NCBI RefSeq assembly: GCF_000378825.1
Contig: NZ_KB900388.1
Location: forward strand, 2,487,818-2,551,817
Source of the DNA: Salinispora vitiensis
Lineage (GTDB): Bacteria > Actinomycetota > Actinomycetes > Mycobacteriales > Micromonosporaceae
Direction: 5' to 3'
DNA length: 64,000 bases
Below, in pieces: positions 1 to 8,276 of the stretch. The position numbers and the translations under genes were made by a program. Position 1 is the stretch's first letter. The number at the start of each line of letters is the position of its first letter. The notes beneath the pieces are model-generated. The model saw only the letters and a program-made list of their open reading frames with translations, ran no database searches and was not told the origin of the DNA.

Positions 1-176
1 GGGTCGACCGGCAGCTCCCCCCGGTCCCGGCCGATCCGCCGTACGGCGATGCCGGCGATCTCCAGCCGGGCGCCGATCCGGGCGGCGAGATCGGCGGACT
101 GCGAGTGCAGCAGCCGAACCACCTCGCTGCCGACCGTGCCACAGCCGAGCAGCGCCACGCGCACAGGTGATGTCAT
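1..176 (-). CDS. hom: Homoserine dehydrogenase, N-terminal fragment (cut by window edge)
   Basis: Reads leftward out of the window, so only about the first 58 residues are seen. It begins MTSPVRVALLGCGTVGSEVV, a Rossmann NAD(P)-binding start with the GCGTVG glycine motif typical of homoserine dehydrogenase, which reduces aspartate semialdehyde to homoserine on the way to threonine and methionine. The ATG overlaps the lysA stop in an ATGA four-base junction, implying translational coupling. The family call rests on this short segment plus the conserved actinobacterial order argS-lysA-hom. Confidence 0.9.
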   Translation of the reverse strand, partial: MTSPVRVALLGCGTVGSEVVRLLHSQSADLAARIGARLEIAGIAVRRIGRDRGELPVD

Positions 177-1585
177 CCCACATCCAAAGCGAGCAGGTCC
201 TCTTCGGTCTCCCGGCGGACGATCAGGCGAGCCCGGCCGTCGCGCACCGCGACCACCGGGGGGCGCGGCACGTGGTTGTAGTTGCTGGCCATGCTCCGGC
301 AGTACGCACCCGTGCCGGGCACGGCGACAAGATCTCCGGGCTGCACGTCCGCGGGCAGGAATTCATCCTTCACCACAATGTCCCCGGACTCACAGTGCTT
401 TCCCACAACGCGGGCAAGCACCGGCTCGGCGGCGCTCGCCCGGGACGCCAGGGTCGCCGAGTACGACGCGTCGTAGAGCGCGGCCCGGATGTTGTCGCTC
501 ATGCCGCCGTCAACACTCACATAGCAACGACGCCCATCCGTCGCGTCGCCACCGGTTCCGACCGGCACCGACTTGACCGTGCCCACCTCGTAGAGCGTGA
601 ACATGGCCGGGCCGACGATCGCCCGGCCCGGCTCGATCGACAGGTGCGGCACCGCCAGCCGCTCGGCGGCACACTCCCCGTCAACGATCTTGCGTAGCCG
701 CTTCGCCAAGTCGGCCGGCGTGGCCGGGTCGTCCTGCGAGGTGTACGCGATGCCGAACCCGCCGCCCAGGTCCAGCTCCGGCAACTGCACCCCCCGCGCG
801 TCGCGGATCTGCGCCTGGAGCGCCAGCACCCGGCGGGCGGAGACCTCGAACCCGCTCGCATCGAAGATCTGCGACCCGATGTGCGAGTGCAGACCGCGCA
901 GCTCCAGCACGTCCTCGTCGAGGATGCGCAGCGCGGCGGCGATCGCCGCACCGTCCGCCAGCGAGAAGCCGAACTTCTGGTCCTCGTGCGCGGTGGCGAT
1001 GAACTCGTGGGTGTGCGCCTCCACGCCGACGGTGACCCGCACCAGCACCCGCGGGCGGACGCCCCGCGCGCGGGCCAACGCGGTGAGCCGGTCGATCTCG
1101 TGGGATGAGTCGACGATGATCCGCCCCACCCCGACCTCCAGCGCCCGGCTCAACTCGGCGGTCGACTTGTTGTTGCCGTGGAAGCCGATCCGCTCCGCCG
1201 GCACCCCGGCCGCCAGCGCGGTAGCCAACTCGCCACCGCTGCACACGTCCAGGTACAGCCCCTCCTCGGCGACCATTCGGGCGACCGCCCGGCAGAGGAA
1301 CGCCTTGCCGGCGTAGTAGACATCCTCGGTCGGGAAAGCGGCACGGAATTCCCGGCAGCGGCTCCGCAGATCCTCCTCGTCCAGGAGATACACCGCGGTA
1401 CCGAACTCGGCCGCGAGCTCCCGCACCGAACAACCCGCGACGGCGAGCGCACCGTCCGCCGCCCGGCTGACGGTGCGCGGCCACAGCCCGGGCAGCAGGG
1501 CATTGACGTCCTGTGGGGCACGCAGCCACGCCGTCCCCTGGCTGCCGATCTCCCCATGCAGGGCACCGGCCTCGTGTGCACGCAT
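173..1585 (-). CDS. lysA: Diaminopimelate decarboxylase
   Basis: This 470-residue PLP enzyme converts meso-diaminopimelate to L-lysine in the cytoplasm, the last step of lysine synthesis. The Schiff-base lysine lies in YYAGKAF at about residue 94. GGGFGIAY and EPGRAIVG are the phosphate-binding and barrel motifs of the alanine-racemase-fold decarboxylases, and CESGDI near the C terminus supplies the cysteine contributed across the dimer. The length is usual for actinobacterial LysA. It starts at ATG 1585, lies 58 bases after argS and overlaps hom by four bases, so the three genes are probably one operon. Confidence 0.97.
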   Translation of the reverse strand: MRAHEAGALHGEIGSQGTAWLRAPQDVNALLPGLWPRTVSRAADGALAVAGCSVRELAAEFGTAVYLLDEEDLRSRCREFRAAFPTEDVYYAGKAFLCRAVARMVAEEGLYLDVCSGGELATALAAGVPAERIGFHGNNKSTAELSRALEVGVGRIIVDSSHEIDRLTALARARGVRPRVLVRVTVGVEAHTHEFIATAHEDQKFGFSLADGAAIAAALRILDEDVLELRGLHSHIGSQIFDASGFEVSARRVLALQAQIRDARGVQLPELDLGGGFGIAYTSQDDPATPADLAKRLRKIVDGECAAERLAVPHLSIEPGRAIVGPAMFTLYEVGTVKSVPVGTGGDATDGRRCYVSVDGGMSDNIRAALYDASYSATLASRASAAEPVLARVVGKHCESGDIVVKDEFLPADVQPGDLVAVPGTGAYCRSMASNYNHVPRPPVVAVRDGRARLIVRRETEEDLLALDVG

Positions 1586-1602
1586 TACTTAATCTCCGCT
1601 TC

Positions 1603-1643
1603 CCGACTGCGGGGCTCGCAAGCTCACTCCTCGCGCTCGCATG
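1603..1643. repeat. Candidate dispersed intergenic repeat between argS and lysA
   Basis: The short argS-lysA gap carries the heptamer GCTCGCA twice in direct orientation (1614-1620 and 1635-1641) around a CT-rich core. I recall a very similar element being common between genes in Micromonosporaceae genomes, but I cannot confirm that here and no second copy is obvious in this window. It has no coding potential. Confidence 0.35.
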
Positions 1644-3308
1644 TCACATCCGCTCTGGGGCCGCGACGCCGAGCAGCCGCAGGCCGTTGGCGATGACCAC
1701 GCGGGTGGCGTCGTTGAGCCAGAGCCGGGCGCGGTGCAGGTCGGTGATCTCCTCGTCGCCCCGGGGGAGCACCCGGCAGTTGTCATAGAAGCGGTGGTAC
1801 GCCCCGGCCAGGTCCTCCAGGTACCGGGCGATCCGGTGCGGCTCCCGTAGCTCGGCGGCGGTGGCCACCACGGCCGGGAACTCGGCCAGCGCCTTCAACA
1901 GCTCGTTTTCCTTGTCATGGTCGAGCAGCTCGGGGTGGAAGTCCGCCGAGCCGCCCCGGGCCAGCCCGACCTCCGCGGCATTACGCCCGACATTCGCCGT
2001 ACGCGCCGCCACGTACTGCACGTAGTAGACCGGGTTGTCGCGGCTGGCCCGGGTCCACAGCTCGATGTCGATGTCGATCGGGGAGTCGGTGGAGTAGCGC
2101 GCCAGGGCGTACCGGGCGGCGTCCACACCGACCGCGTCGACCAGATCCTCCAGGCTCACCACGGTGCCGGCCCGCTTACTCATCCGCACCGGGGCCCCGT
2201 CCCGGACCAGGTTGACCATCTGCCCGATCAGGATCTCCAGGTTGCGGCTCGGGTCGTCGCCGAAGCAGGCGACCATCGCCTTCATCCGGCCCAGGTAGCC
2301 GTGGTGATCCGCGCCGAGCATCAGCACGACCCGCTCGAAACCGCGCTCCCGCTTGTCCAGGTAGTAGGCGCAGTCCGCGGCGAAGTACGTCCACTCGCCG
2401 TCGGACTTGCGCAGTACCCGGTCCTTGTCGTCACCGAAGTCGGTGGTGCGCAGCCAGGTGGCGCCGTCGGCCTCGAAGATGTGGCCCTGCTGCCGGAGCC
2501 GCGCCAGGGCGAGTTCCAATTCGCCCCGGTCGTGCAGGTCCTTCTCGTTGAAGTAGGTGTCGAACTCCACGCCGAAGTCACGCAGCGACGACTTGATCTC
2601 AGCGAACATGAGCTCGACGCCCTCGACCCGGAACACCTCCTGGGCGGCGGCGTCGTCGAGCGCCAGCACGTCCGGCCGCCGGGACTGGACCTGCTGCGCG
2701 ATCTCCGCGAGGTACGCGCCGGCGTACCCGTCCTCCGGCGCCGGCTCCCCCTTCGCAGCGGCCAGCAGGGAGCGGGCGAACCGGTCGATCTGCGAACCGG
2801 CGTCGTTGAAGTAGTACTCGGTGGCGACGGCAGCCCCGGTGGCGCGCAGCAACCGGCTCAACGCGTCACCGACCGCCGCCCACCGGACGCCGCCGATGTG
2901 CACCGGGCCGGTCGGATTGGCCGACACGAACTCGAGGTTGATCGACTGACCAGCGAGCCGGCCGCTGCGGCCGTACTCCGCGCCGGTCTCGACGATCACC
3001 TGGGCCAGCTGGCCCGCGGCGGCCGCGTCGAGGCGGATGTTCAGGAAGCCCGGGCCGGCGATCTCCACCGACTTGACCCCCACGGCCCGGCCGAGCTGCT
3101 CGGCCAGCGCGGCGGCGAGCTCCCGCGGCGGGACCCCCACCTTCTTGCTGAGCTGCAGGGCCAGCGTCGAGGCGTAGTCCCCGTGCTCGACGTTGCGGGG
3201 TCGCTCCACCGCGGTCTGCTCCGGGAGCGTGGAGCGGTCCAGGCCCCGCTCGGTGAAGACGGCGTGGGCTGCGGTGAGGACGACCTCGGCGAGTTCTGCG
3301 GGAGTCAC
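1644..3308 (-). CDS. argS: Arginyl-tRNA synthetase
   Basis: This 554-residue class I aminoacyl-tRNA synthetase charges tRNA-Arg. The N-terminal Add1 domain spans about residues 1-90. The ATP-binding HIGH element is PTGPVHIGG at about residue 130, and the second signature appears as VRMSKRAG in the middle of the protein. The C-terminal helical anticodon-binding domain contains the characteristic [13 protein letters not shown]. It starts at GTG 3308 and ends just before lysA, heading the argS-lysA-hom run. A tRNA-Arg gene lies 2.6 kb away on the other strand. Confidence 0.97.
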   Translation of the reverse strand: MTPAELAEVVLTAAHAVFTERGLDRSTLPEQTAVERPRNVEHGDYASTLALQLSKKVGVPPRELAAALAEQLGRAVGVKSVEIAGPGFLNIRLDAAAAGQLAQVIVETGAEYGRSGRLAGQSINLEFVSANPTGPVHIGGVRWAAVGDALSRLLRATGAAVATEYYFNDAGSQIDRFARSLLAAAKGEPAPEDGYAGAYLAEIAQQVQSRRPDVLALDDAAAQEVFRVEGVELMFAEIKSSLRDFGVEFDTYFNEKDLHDRGELELALARLRQQGHIFEADGATWLRTTDFGDDKDRVLRKSDGEWTYFAADCAYYLDKRERGFERVVLMLGADHHGYLGRMKAMVACFGDDPSRNLEILIGQMVNLVRDGAPVRMSKRAGTVVSLEDLVDAVGVDAARYALARYSTDSPIDIDIELWTRASRDNPVYYVQYVAARTANVGRNAAEVGLARGGSADFHPELLDHDKENELLKALAEFPAVVATAAELREPHRIARYLEDLAGAYHRFYDNCRVLPRGDEEITDLHRARLWLNDATRVVIANGLRLLGVAAPERM

Positions 3309-3408
3309 CGAACCATGCTATCGGGGGTAGACTCAGTCCCCGCGGCGGCGACCCAGCATGTGATCCCAGCCCGCCAGATCCCCCGACCGACCGACCTGAC
3401 GAGGCACG

Positions 3409-4230
3409 ATGAGCATCAGCACCCCGGGCGGCCCGGAGCGCCGTCCGACCGTTGCCAGCACCACGAAGAAGTCAGCCGGGGGCAGACCGGCCAGCGGCAA
3501 GCCCGGATCCGGCAAGCCAGCGGGGGGCAGACCGGGGTCCGGTAAACCAGTGGGCAGCCAGCGCGGCGGCAAGAAGCCACGCAAGCCGATCACTCCGGTC
3601 AAGGTGAGCCAGCAGCGCAACTGGGGGCCGATCGCCCTCTTCGTCGCCGTCGGCGTGCTCGCTGTCGCGATCGTCGGCTACGGCGGCTGGGCGGCGTTCC
3701 AGGGCTCCAAGCCGTGGGACGAGCGGGCGAACGATATCGCCGACCTCGTCAACTTCCGCGAGCAGGACCCGGAGCTGGTCGCGGGCGGCAACCACCAGCA
3801 GGGCTCGATCGAGTACTCCGTCCTGCCCCCGGTCGCCGGCCCACACAACGACGCCTGGCAGAACTGCATGGGCGACATCTACGACGCCCCGATCGCCAAC
3901 GAGCACGCCGTGCACAGCCTGGAGCACGGCGCGGTGTGGATCACTTACCAGCCGGACCTCGACGCCGGCCAGGTCGAGAAGCTGGCCGAGCGGGTACGCG
4001 GCAACGAGAAGCTCTTCCTCAGCCCGTACGAAGGCCTGGACCAGCCGATCTCGCTCCAGGCCTGGGGCTACCAGCTCAAGGTCGACAACGCCGATGACGG
4101 CCGGATCGACGATTTCATCAAGACGCTGAGGGTCAACGCCTCCATCGAGGGCCCCACCGCCCTCTGCGCCCAGGGCGTCACCGCCGTCGGCACCACACCG
4201 CGGGATCTCGGCCCGCAGATGCCACAGTAG
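3409..4230 (+). CDS. DUF3105 membrane-anchored protein
   Basis: This 273-residue protein has a basic, low-complexity cytoplasmic N terminus (repeated SGKP/GGRP units, about residues 25-60), one transmembrane helix (about 70-92) and an extracytoplasmic DUF3105 domain. Family hallmarks are PPVAGPHND, the HAVHSLEHGAVWITY motif with two histidines and a glutamate, and a downstream conserved YEGL. The molecular function of DUF3105 is not established; the clustered histidines suggest metal binding (inference). It diverges from argS and sits 13 bases before a DUF305 gene, so the two are probably cotranscribed. A -10-like TAGACT is at 3328-3333. Confidence 0.88.
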   Translation: MSISTPGGPERRPTVASTTKKSAGGRPASGKPGSGKPAGGRPGSGKPVGSQRGGKKPRKPITPVKVSQQRNWGPIALFVAVGVLAVAIVGYGGWAAFQGSKPWDERANDIADLVNFREQDPELVAGGNHQQGSIEYSVLPPVAGPHNDAWQNCMGDIYDAPIANEHAVHSLEHGAVWITYQPDLDAGQVEKLAERVRGNEKLFLSPYEGLDQPISLQAWGYQLKVDNADDGRIDDFIKTLRVNASIEGPTALCAQGVTAVGTTPRDLGPQMPQ

Positions 4231-4243
4231 TTAAGGAGCCGGG

Positions 4244-4909
4244 ATGTCCACCCGCACGACCCTCGAAGACAAGCCCGACGGGGCTCCGCCCGCCGAGGGC
4301 GCCCGTCGACCCGCTGCCCAGTTCGGCACGGCGGTGGTGGCGATCGCCATCGTGATCGGCCTCCTGCTCGGCTACGCGGGCGGCCTACTCACCCCCGACC
4401 TCAATCGACCGGGGGATACCTCCGCCGAGGCGGGCTTCGCGCGGGACATGACCACCCACCACGCCCAGGCGGTGGAGATGGGGTTGATCGCCTTCAAGCA
4501 CGGCACGGACCGGGAGGTCCAGACGATCGGTAACGACATCGCCCTCGGCCAGCAGGGTGACATCGGCATCATGCAGGGCTGGCTGCGGTCCTGGGAGCTG
4601 GACCCGACCGGCTCGGAGCCCCGGATGGCGTGGCTGCCGGACGGCACCGAGATGATCCGCGACGGGCTGATGCCAGGGATGGCCACCGCGGAGCAGATGA
4701 CCCAGCTCCGGGAGGCCCAGGGCACGGAGTTGGATGTCCTCTTCCTCGAGCTCATGATCACGCACCACATCGGTGGCATCCACATGGTTGATGCGCTGCT
4801 CGACCAGAGCGACGAGCAGGACGTGGTCCAGACCGCGCAGACGATGAAGAACACCCAGCAGACAGATCTGACCAACCTGCGCAACGCACTCGAGCGCATC
4901 AAGGGCTGA
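4244..4909 (+). CDS. DUF305 ferritin-like, membrane-anchored protein
   Basis: This 221-residue protein has an N-terminal membrane helix (about residues 27-49) and an extracytoplasmic DUF305 four-helix domain. The duplicated motif is visible as FARDMTTHHAQAVEMG and LMITHHIGGIHM, each with a paired histidine and nearby methionines, a potential metal-coordination pattern (copper has been suggested for relatives; not shown here). The start at ATG 4244 follows AAGGAG at 4233. It follows the DUF3105 gene by 13 bases, and a strong terminator ends the pair. Confidence 0.9.
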   Translation: MSTRTTLEDKPDGAPPAEGARRPAAQFGTAVVAIAIVIGLLLGYAGGLLTPDLNRPGDTSAEAGFARDMTTHHAQAVEMGLIAFKHGTDREVQTIGNDIALGQQGDIGIMQGWLRSWELDPTGSEPRMAWLPDGTEMIRDGLMPGMATAEQMTQLREAQGTELDVLFLELMITHHIGGIHMVDALLDQSDEQDVVQTAQTMKNTQQTDLTNLRNALERIKG

Positions 4910-4930
4910 TCGGGCGGCCGGGCCGTCCGC

Positions 4931-4964
4931 GACCCGCACCACCACCGGGTGGTGCGGGTCGTTT
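4931..4964 (+). terminator. Rho-independent-type terminator after DUF305 gene
   Basis: A perfect 13-bp stem (4931-4943 with 4948-4960) with a four-base loop is followed by GTTTG. It lies 21 bases past the DUF305 stop and closes the DUF3105-DUF305 unit. Confidence 0.85.
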
Positions 4965-5090
4965 GTCATGGTCAGAGGACGCGGTAAGTCCGATTCACGG
5001 GGTTACTCCCGGTTAGGGCGAATACATCTCAAAGAGAAGTTTCTCCGCACATATCGTGACCAGTTGTGATTCGGGCTCGTTGCGTAAGAC

Positions 5091-5783
5091 GTGGGTGTTG
5101 CACTGAGAGACGCACGGCGTTCGGTCACCAGCTGGTGCCGGCGCCACACAATCGGCGGTGACGGGGCGGTGGCGGCCGTCCGTCGCGGAGTGCGGCAGAG
5201 CGAGCCAGGAGCGCTCAGCCGCGAACAGGAACTCGAGCTGATCGACACCTTGCGGGGCAGCTACCCCGACGCGTTCGGCTTGGAGGAGGGGCTCTGGACG
5301 CGGCAGGGCCTGCACACCATCATCCAGAACCGGTTCGGGTTGCCGCTCGACAACGGCGCTGTCGGGGCATACCTGCGGGCATGGGGGCTCGGCCCCCGGG
5401 AGCCACGCGAGCGCGCCTGCGGGCTCTGCGTCGGCGCGGTGGAGCGCTGGGTACGCACCGAGTACCCGGCGATCATCCGGGCCGCTCAGGAGCACCTGGC
5501 CGACGTGCACTGGATCGGCCGGATCCGGCTCCGCGGCACGATGCCAGCGGCGGACATCATCTCCGCGGTTTCGTCTCGGGGACGGGTCCAATTCATGGTC
5601 ACTACGCCGTCGGTGGACCCGCCGCTCCCCCGCGACTTCGTACTCCGACTCAGCGGAGCGGAGCAACGCACCGTCCACCTGATCGTGGACGGCTCGTGGC
5701 CCCGCAATGAGTGGCCACGTCGGCTACCCCGCCGCATCGCGCTACACCCGCTGCCCAGCTGCGGTCGCGCCGTCGCCGCGTGA
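5091..5783 (+). CDS. IS630-type transposase-derived winged-helix protein (likely domesticated or degenerate)
   Basis: This 230-residue ORF starts at GTG 5091, the first possible start after an in-frame TAA at 5085. Residues about 40-115 match the second winged helix of IS630 transposases (ELIDTLRGSYPDAFGL, WTRQGLHTIIQNRFGLPL, AYLRAWGLGPREPRERA). The rest follows the DDE_3 catalytic fold: HWIGRIRL where the family has its first aspartate, ISAVSSRGRVQF, then VHLIVDGSWPRNEW at the second aspartate, and IALHPLP before an early stop. The first acidic residue is absent and the third lies beyond the truncation, so it should not transpose. The frame is nonetheless open. No terminal inverted repeats were recognised. 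It could be a pseudogene or a DNA-binding protein. Confidence 0.65.
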   Translation: MGVALRDARRSVTSWCRRHTIGGDGAVAAVRRGVRQSEPGALSREQELELIDTLRGSYPDAFGLEEGLWTRQGLHTIIQNRFGLPLDNGAVGAYLRAWGLGPREPRERACGLCVGAVERWVRTEYPAIIRAAQEHLADVHWIGRIRLRGTMPAADIISAVSSRGRVQFMVTTPSVDPPLPRDFVLRLSGAEQRTVHLIVDGSWPRNEWPRRLPRRIALHPLPSCGRAVAA

Positions 5784-5878
5784 CCACCGGCCCGGCCGGA
5801 TGCGGGCGGTTGGAGCGCATCCGTGCGTACCGATTCGGTGATCGCGGGAAGGGTTTGCTACTCTTCTCCGGTCGCTGA

Positions 5879-5950
5879 GCCCCCGTAGCTCAGGGGATAG
5901 AGCACCGCCCTCCGGAGGCGGGAGCGCAGGTTCGAATCCTGCCGGGGGCA
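5879..5950 (+). tRNA. tRNA-Arg (anticodon CCG)
   Basis: A full cloverleaf can be drawn. The acceptor GCCCCCG pairs with CGGGGGC (5943-5949), and the discriminator is A. The D arm is GCTCAGGGGATAGAGC, the anticodon stem CCGCC/GGCGG with loop CTCCGGA gives anticodon CCG, and the T arm is GCAGG-TTCGAAT-CCTGC. CCA is not encoded. It reads CGG, a common arginine codon at this GC content. Confidence 0.97.
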
Positions 5951-5970
5951 CGTAGAACGTTTGAGCGACA

Positions 5971-6005
5971 GGGGCGGACGCCAAGGCGTCCGCCCCTTCT
6001 GTTTT
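5971..6005 (+). terminator. Terminator after tRNA-Arg
   Basis: A perfect 12-bp stem (5971-5982 with 5985-5996) with a two-base AA loop is followed by TTCTGTTTT. It begins 21 bases past the tRNA 3' end, on the same strand. Confidence 0.9.
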
Positions 6006-6486
6006 GTGATCGGGCTGCCGCTACCTCGAAACGACCGGGGCCTTGCCCGTGGCGTCGGCAGCACCGGGAGCTGAAGCACATGGCGGACCGGTTACCTTCT
6101 GTGACGCCCAGTCCCCGCATCGACACTGATTATCTATCTTTAGGGGAAGGTGCTTTGAAGCCGCCACTGCCCATCGGCCGCCAGAACTACCTCTTCTCGG
6201 CAGAGCCGTGAGCGGCTGATCATTTTCCGGAGGGCGGGTGCATCCTCGGCATCCGGATCCCCGCCGTGTGGGCGAGGTGTTCGCCTGGGCAACACCTCTA
6301 CCGACTGCCCAGGCCACTCGGCCCTGTCCGCGATTCGGTGCGCAGTGCCGGCCGAGTTTCGTCGCCGAAGCCAGGGGCGGCGGTACCCGGGCGGTGGGTC
6401 GCAGGACTTGACGCGGCCCAGCCCACCGACTTGTCGGAGTGCAGGGGCAACGCGGCGTACGATGCCGCGCAAGGGCAGAGGGAGAC
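6006..6486. other. Non-coding stretch downstream of tRNA-Arg; nothing convincing
   Basis: No frame here has coherent coding signal; the open frames are arginine/proline-rich shadows. It is locally less GC-rich around 6120-6145. It contains one modest hairpin (8-bp arms 6274-6281 and 6291-6298) and, near its end, a -10-like TACGAT (6458-6463) that could serve the secreted-protein gene. I looked for a repeat of the tRNA 3' end as an attachment site and did not find one. Confidence 0.6.
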
Positions 6487-7074
6487 ATGCCGATGAAGAC
6501 CCAACAAACGCAGGGTCCCACTCCCGGCCGCGCGCGTCGCCATGCGGGCGGTCTCCTTCTGGCTGCTGCTGTCGCCGTCGGTCTCGCGCTGGCCACCGGA
6601 GTGGTACCGGGCGACCCGGGGCCCGAGCTGGGCCCGGTGCAGGCCGCATCCGTGGCGAACACCGATGCGGGGCCGGTCCGCTGTCCCGAGCAGTGGTACG
6701 AAACGGTACCGCCGGCCACCCCGTTCGCACCGGAGGTCATGGTCCCCACCGGGGCGACCGAGGTTCTGATGTGCAGCTACCCCACGCTGGGGACAGAACC
6801 ATGGAGCCTCGGCAGCACCAGGCGCAACACCAGCGACGTCACCGAGCTGACCGACTACATCAACGGGCTGGCGATCTCATCCGGAGACGATGACGCCTGC
6901 CTGATGTACATCCCGTCTCTGCGGCGCAGCGTCGTGTTCGGCTACCCCGGACAGCGTGCGGTGACAATCCATCTGGGCTGCCCCTTCTGGCAACGCGACG
7001 GCGGCACGGCCCGCTACGCCGGCGACCAGCGGAAGGTCCTCGCGTACTGGGGCCTGAGCTGGAACCAGCACTGA
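6487..7074 (+). CDS. Secreted protein of unknown function
   Basis: The 195-residue product starts at ATG 6487, preceded by GAGGGAGA; the frame is open further upstream but has no better start. The N terminus is basic (RARRH), followed by a hydrophobic stretch AGGLLLAAAVAVGLALATG (about residues 20-38) and a possible AxA cleavage site VQAAS, which indicates a Sec signal peptide. The mature part has four cysteines (RCPEQW, MCSYP, DACLMYI, LGCPFW) that could form two disulfides. I do not recognise the family. It is alone on this strand between the tRNA and the serine hydrolase. Confidence 0.75.
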   Translation: MPMKTQQTQGPTPGRARRHAGGLLLAAAVAVGLALATGVVPGDPGPELGPVQAASVANTDAGPVRCPEQWYETVPPATPFAPEVMVPTGATEVLMCSYPTLGTEPWSLGSTRRNTSDVTELTDYINGLAISSGDDDACLMYIPSLRRSVVFGYPGQRAVTIHLGCPFWQRDGGTARYAGDQRKVLAYWGLSWNQH

Positions 7075-7222
7075 ACACTTGCCGCGCCGGCATGATCGCC
7101 CGCCGGGGCACCCGCCGCGGGCCGGGCTGGATTTCCTTCCGACCGGGTCGCTCCAGAAGCGGAAGTTCCGCTATAACGAGCATGCTGTCCCGCTGGCCGA
7201 CCTCGCCCCCCTCGGAGGGTCC

Positions 7223-8209
7223 ATGACGACGCAGTTGCGTGCCCGTCTCGACCAGATACTCCAAGCTGGGCAGGTCGGCGGTCTGCACGCCGTCGCGTCG
7301 GTTCGCGGTGGTCAAACCGTGCTGGAGTACTACCAGGCCGGCGAAGATTTCGTCTGGGGCGACTCACTGGGCGTCGTCGAGTTCGGGCCCGGGGTCCTGC
7401 ACGACATCCGATCCGTCACCAAGAGCGTGACCGTCCTGTTGTACGGCATCGCGCTCGGCGAAGGACTGGTCCCGCCGCCAGCGGAGCCGCTCCTGCCGTG
7501 GTTCCCGCAGTACCCCGACCTGGCGGCCGACCCCCGGCGGGCCCGGCTCACCGTCGAGCACGCGCTGACGATGTCGTTGGGCCTGGAATGGCGCGAAGAC
7601 CTCCCGTACGACAGCCCGGCCAACGCCGAGATCGCGATGGAGCTGGCGCCGGACCGATACCGGTACATCCTGGGGCGGCCGGTCGTCGAGCCGCCCGGCA
7701 CCCGATGGACCTACTGCGGCGGTGCCACGGCTCTGCTCGGCCGGCTGATCGCCGGCGGCACCGGGCAGTCGCTGCCGCAGTACGCGCAGGCCGTGCTGTT
7801 CGCGCCGTTGGGCATCGGCAGCTTCGAGTGGATGACCGGCGCGGACGGAGTGGCCTCCGCAGCGTCCGGGCTGCGACTCGCGCCGCGCGACCTGGCCCGG
7901 CTCGGTGAGCTGGTGCTGGCCGAGGGAACCTGGGACGGTCAGCGGATCGTCCCCGCCGAATTGATCCGCACGATGCTCCAGCCGCGCCTGCACACCACCT
8001 GGGGCGGGCAGTACGGCTACCAGTGGTACATCGAATCCATCCAGGGCCATCGGCTGGTGGCCGGCATGGGAAACGGCGGCCAGCGCCTGTTCGTCCTGCC
8101 CGAACTGGACCTCACCGTAGCCGTCACCGCCGGCAACTACGACGACCCCGACCAGTGGCGGACCCCGCTCACGGTGCTGGAACAGGTCATCCTTCCCGCG
8201 GTGGCTTAA
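7223..8209 (+). CDS. Serine hydrolase, beta-lactamase class C / penicillin-binding fold
   Basis: The 328-residue product starts at ATG 7223 after GGAGGG; the frame is open for 48 codons upstream but that part looks non-coding. It carries the family SxxK motif as SVTK (about residue 70), a tyrosine motif as YCG in place of YxN (TRWTYCGG), and a GMGNGGQ near the C terminus in the position of the KTG/HxG motif. This family includes esterases, D-aminopeptidases and 6-aminohexanoate-oligomer hydrolases. There is no signal peptide at the chosen start, so it may be cytoplasmic. The substrate cannot be told from sequence. Confidence 0.85.
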   Translation: MTTQLRARLDQILQAGQVGGLHAVASVRGGQTVLEYYQAGEDFVWGDSLGVVEFGPGVLHDIRSVTKSVTVLLYGIALGEGLVPPPAEPLLPWFPQYPDLAADPRRARLTVEHALTMSLGLEWREDLPYDSPANAEIAMELAPDRYRYILGRPVVEPPGTRWTYCGGATALLGRLIAGGTGQSLPQYAQAVLFAPLGIGSFEWMTGADGVASAASGLRLAPRDLARLGELVLAEGTWDGQRIVPAELIRTMLQPRLHTTWGGQYGYQWYIESIQGHRLVAGMGNGGQRLFVLPELDLTVAVTAGNYDDPDQWRTPLTVLEQVILPAVA

Positions 8210-8220
8210 GGCCCCAGGAC

Positions 8221-8240
8221 CGCCGGGCGATGCCGGCGGC
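8221..8240. terminator. Small hairpin between convergent genes
   Basis: CCGCCGG (8221-8227) pairs with CCGGCGG (8234-8240) around a six-base loop. It lies 11 bases past the serine hydrolase stop and before the converging WYL regulator end. There is no T-tract. Confidence 0.45.
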
Positions 8241-8276
8241 AACACGACGCCGGTCGCGCCCTCCCGCTACGACAGC

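Noticed and set aside
1917..3545. 542-codon open frame antisense to argS, and many similar long antisense frames through the window
   Set aside because: High-GC codon bias opens the opposite frames; the products are low-complexity and lack motifs, while the overlapping genes have clear families.
6140..6730. 196-codon minus-strand frame in the stretch after tRNA-Arg
   Set aside because: It runs antisense into the secreted-protein gene, is Arg/Pro-rich throughout and has no recognisable domain or start signal.
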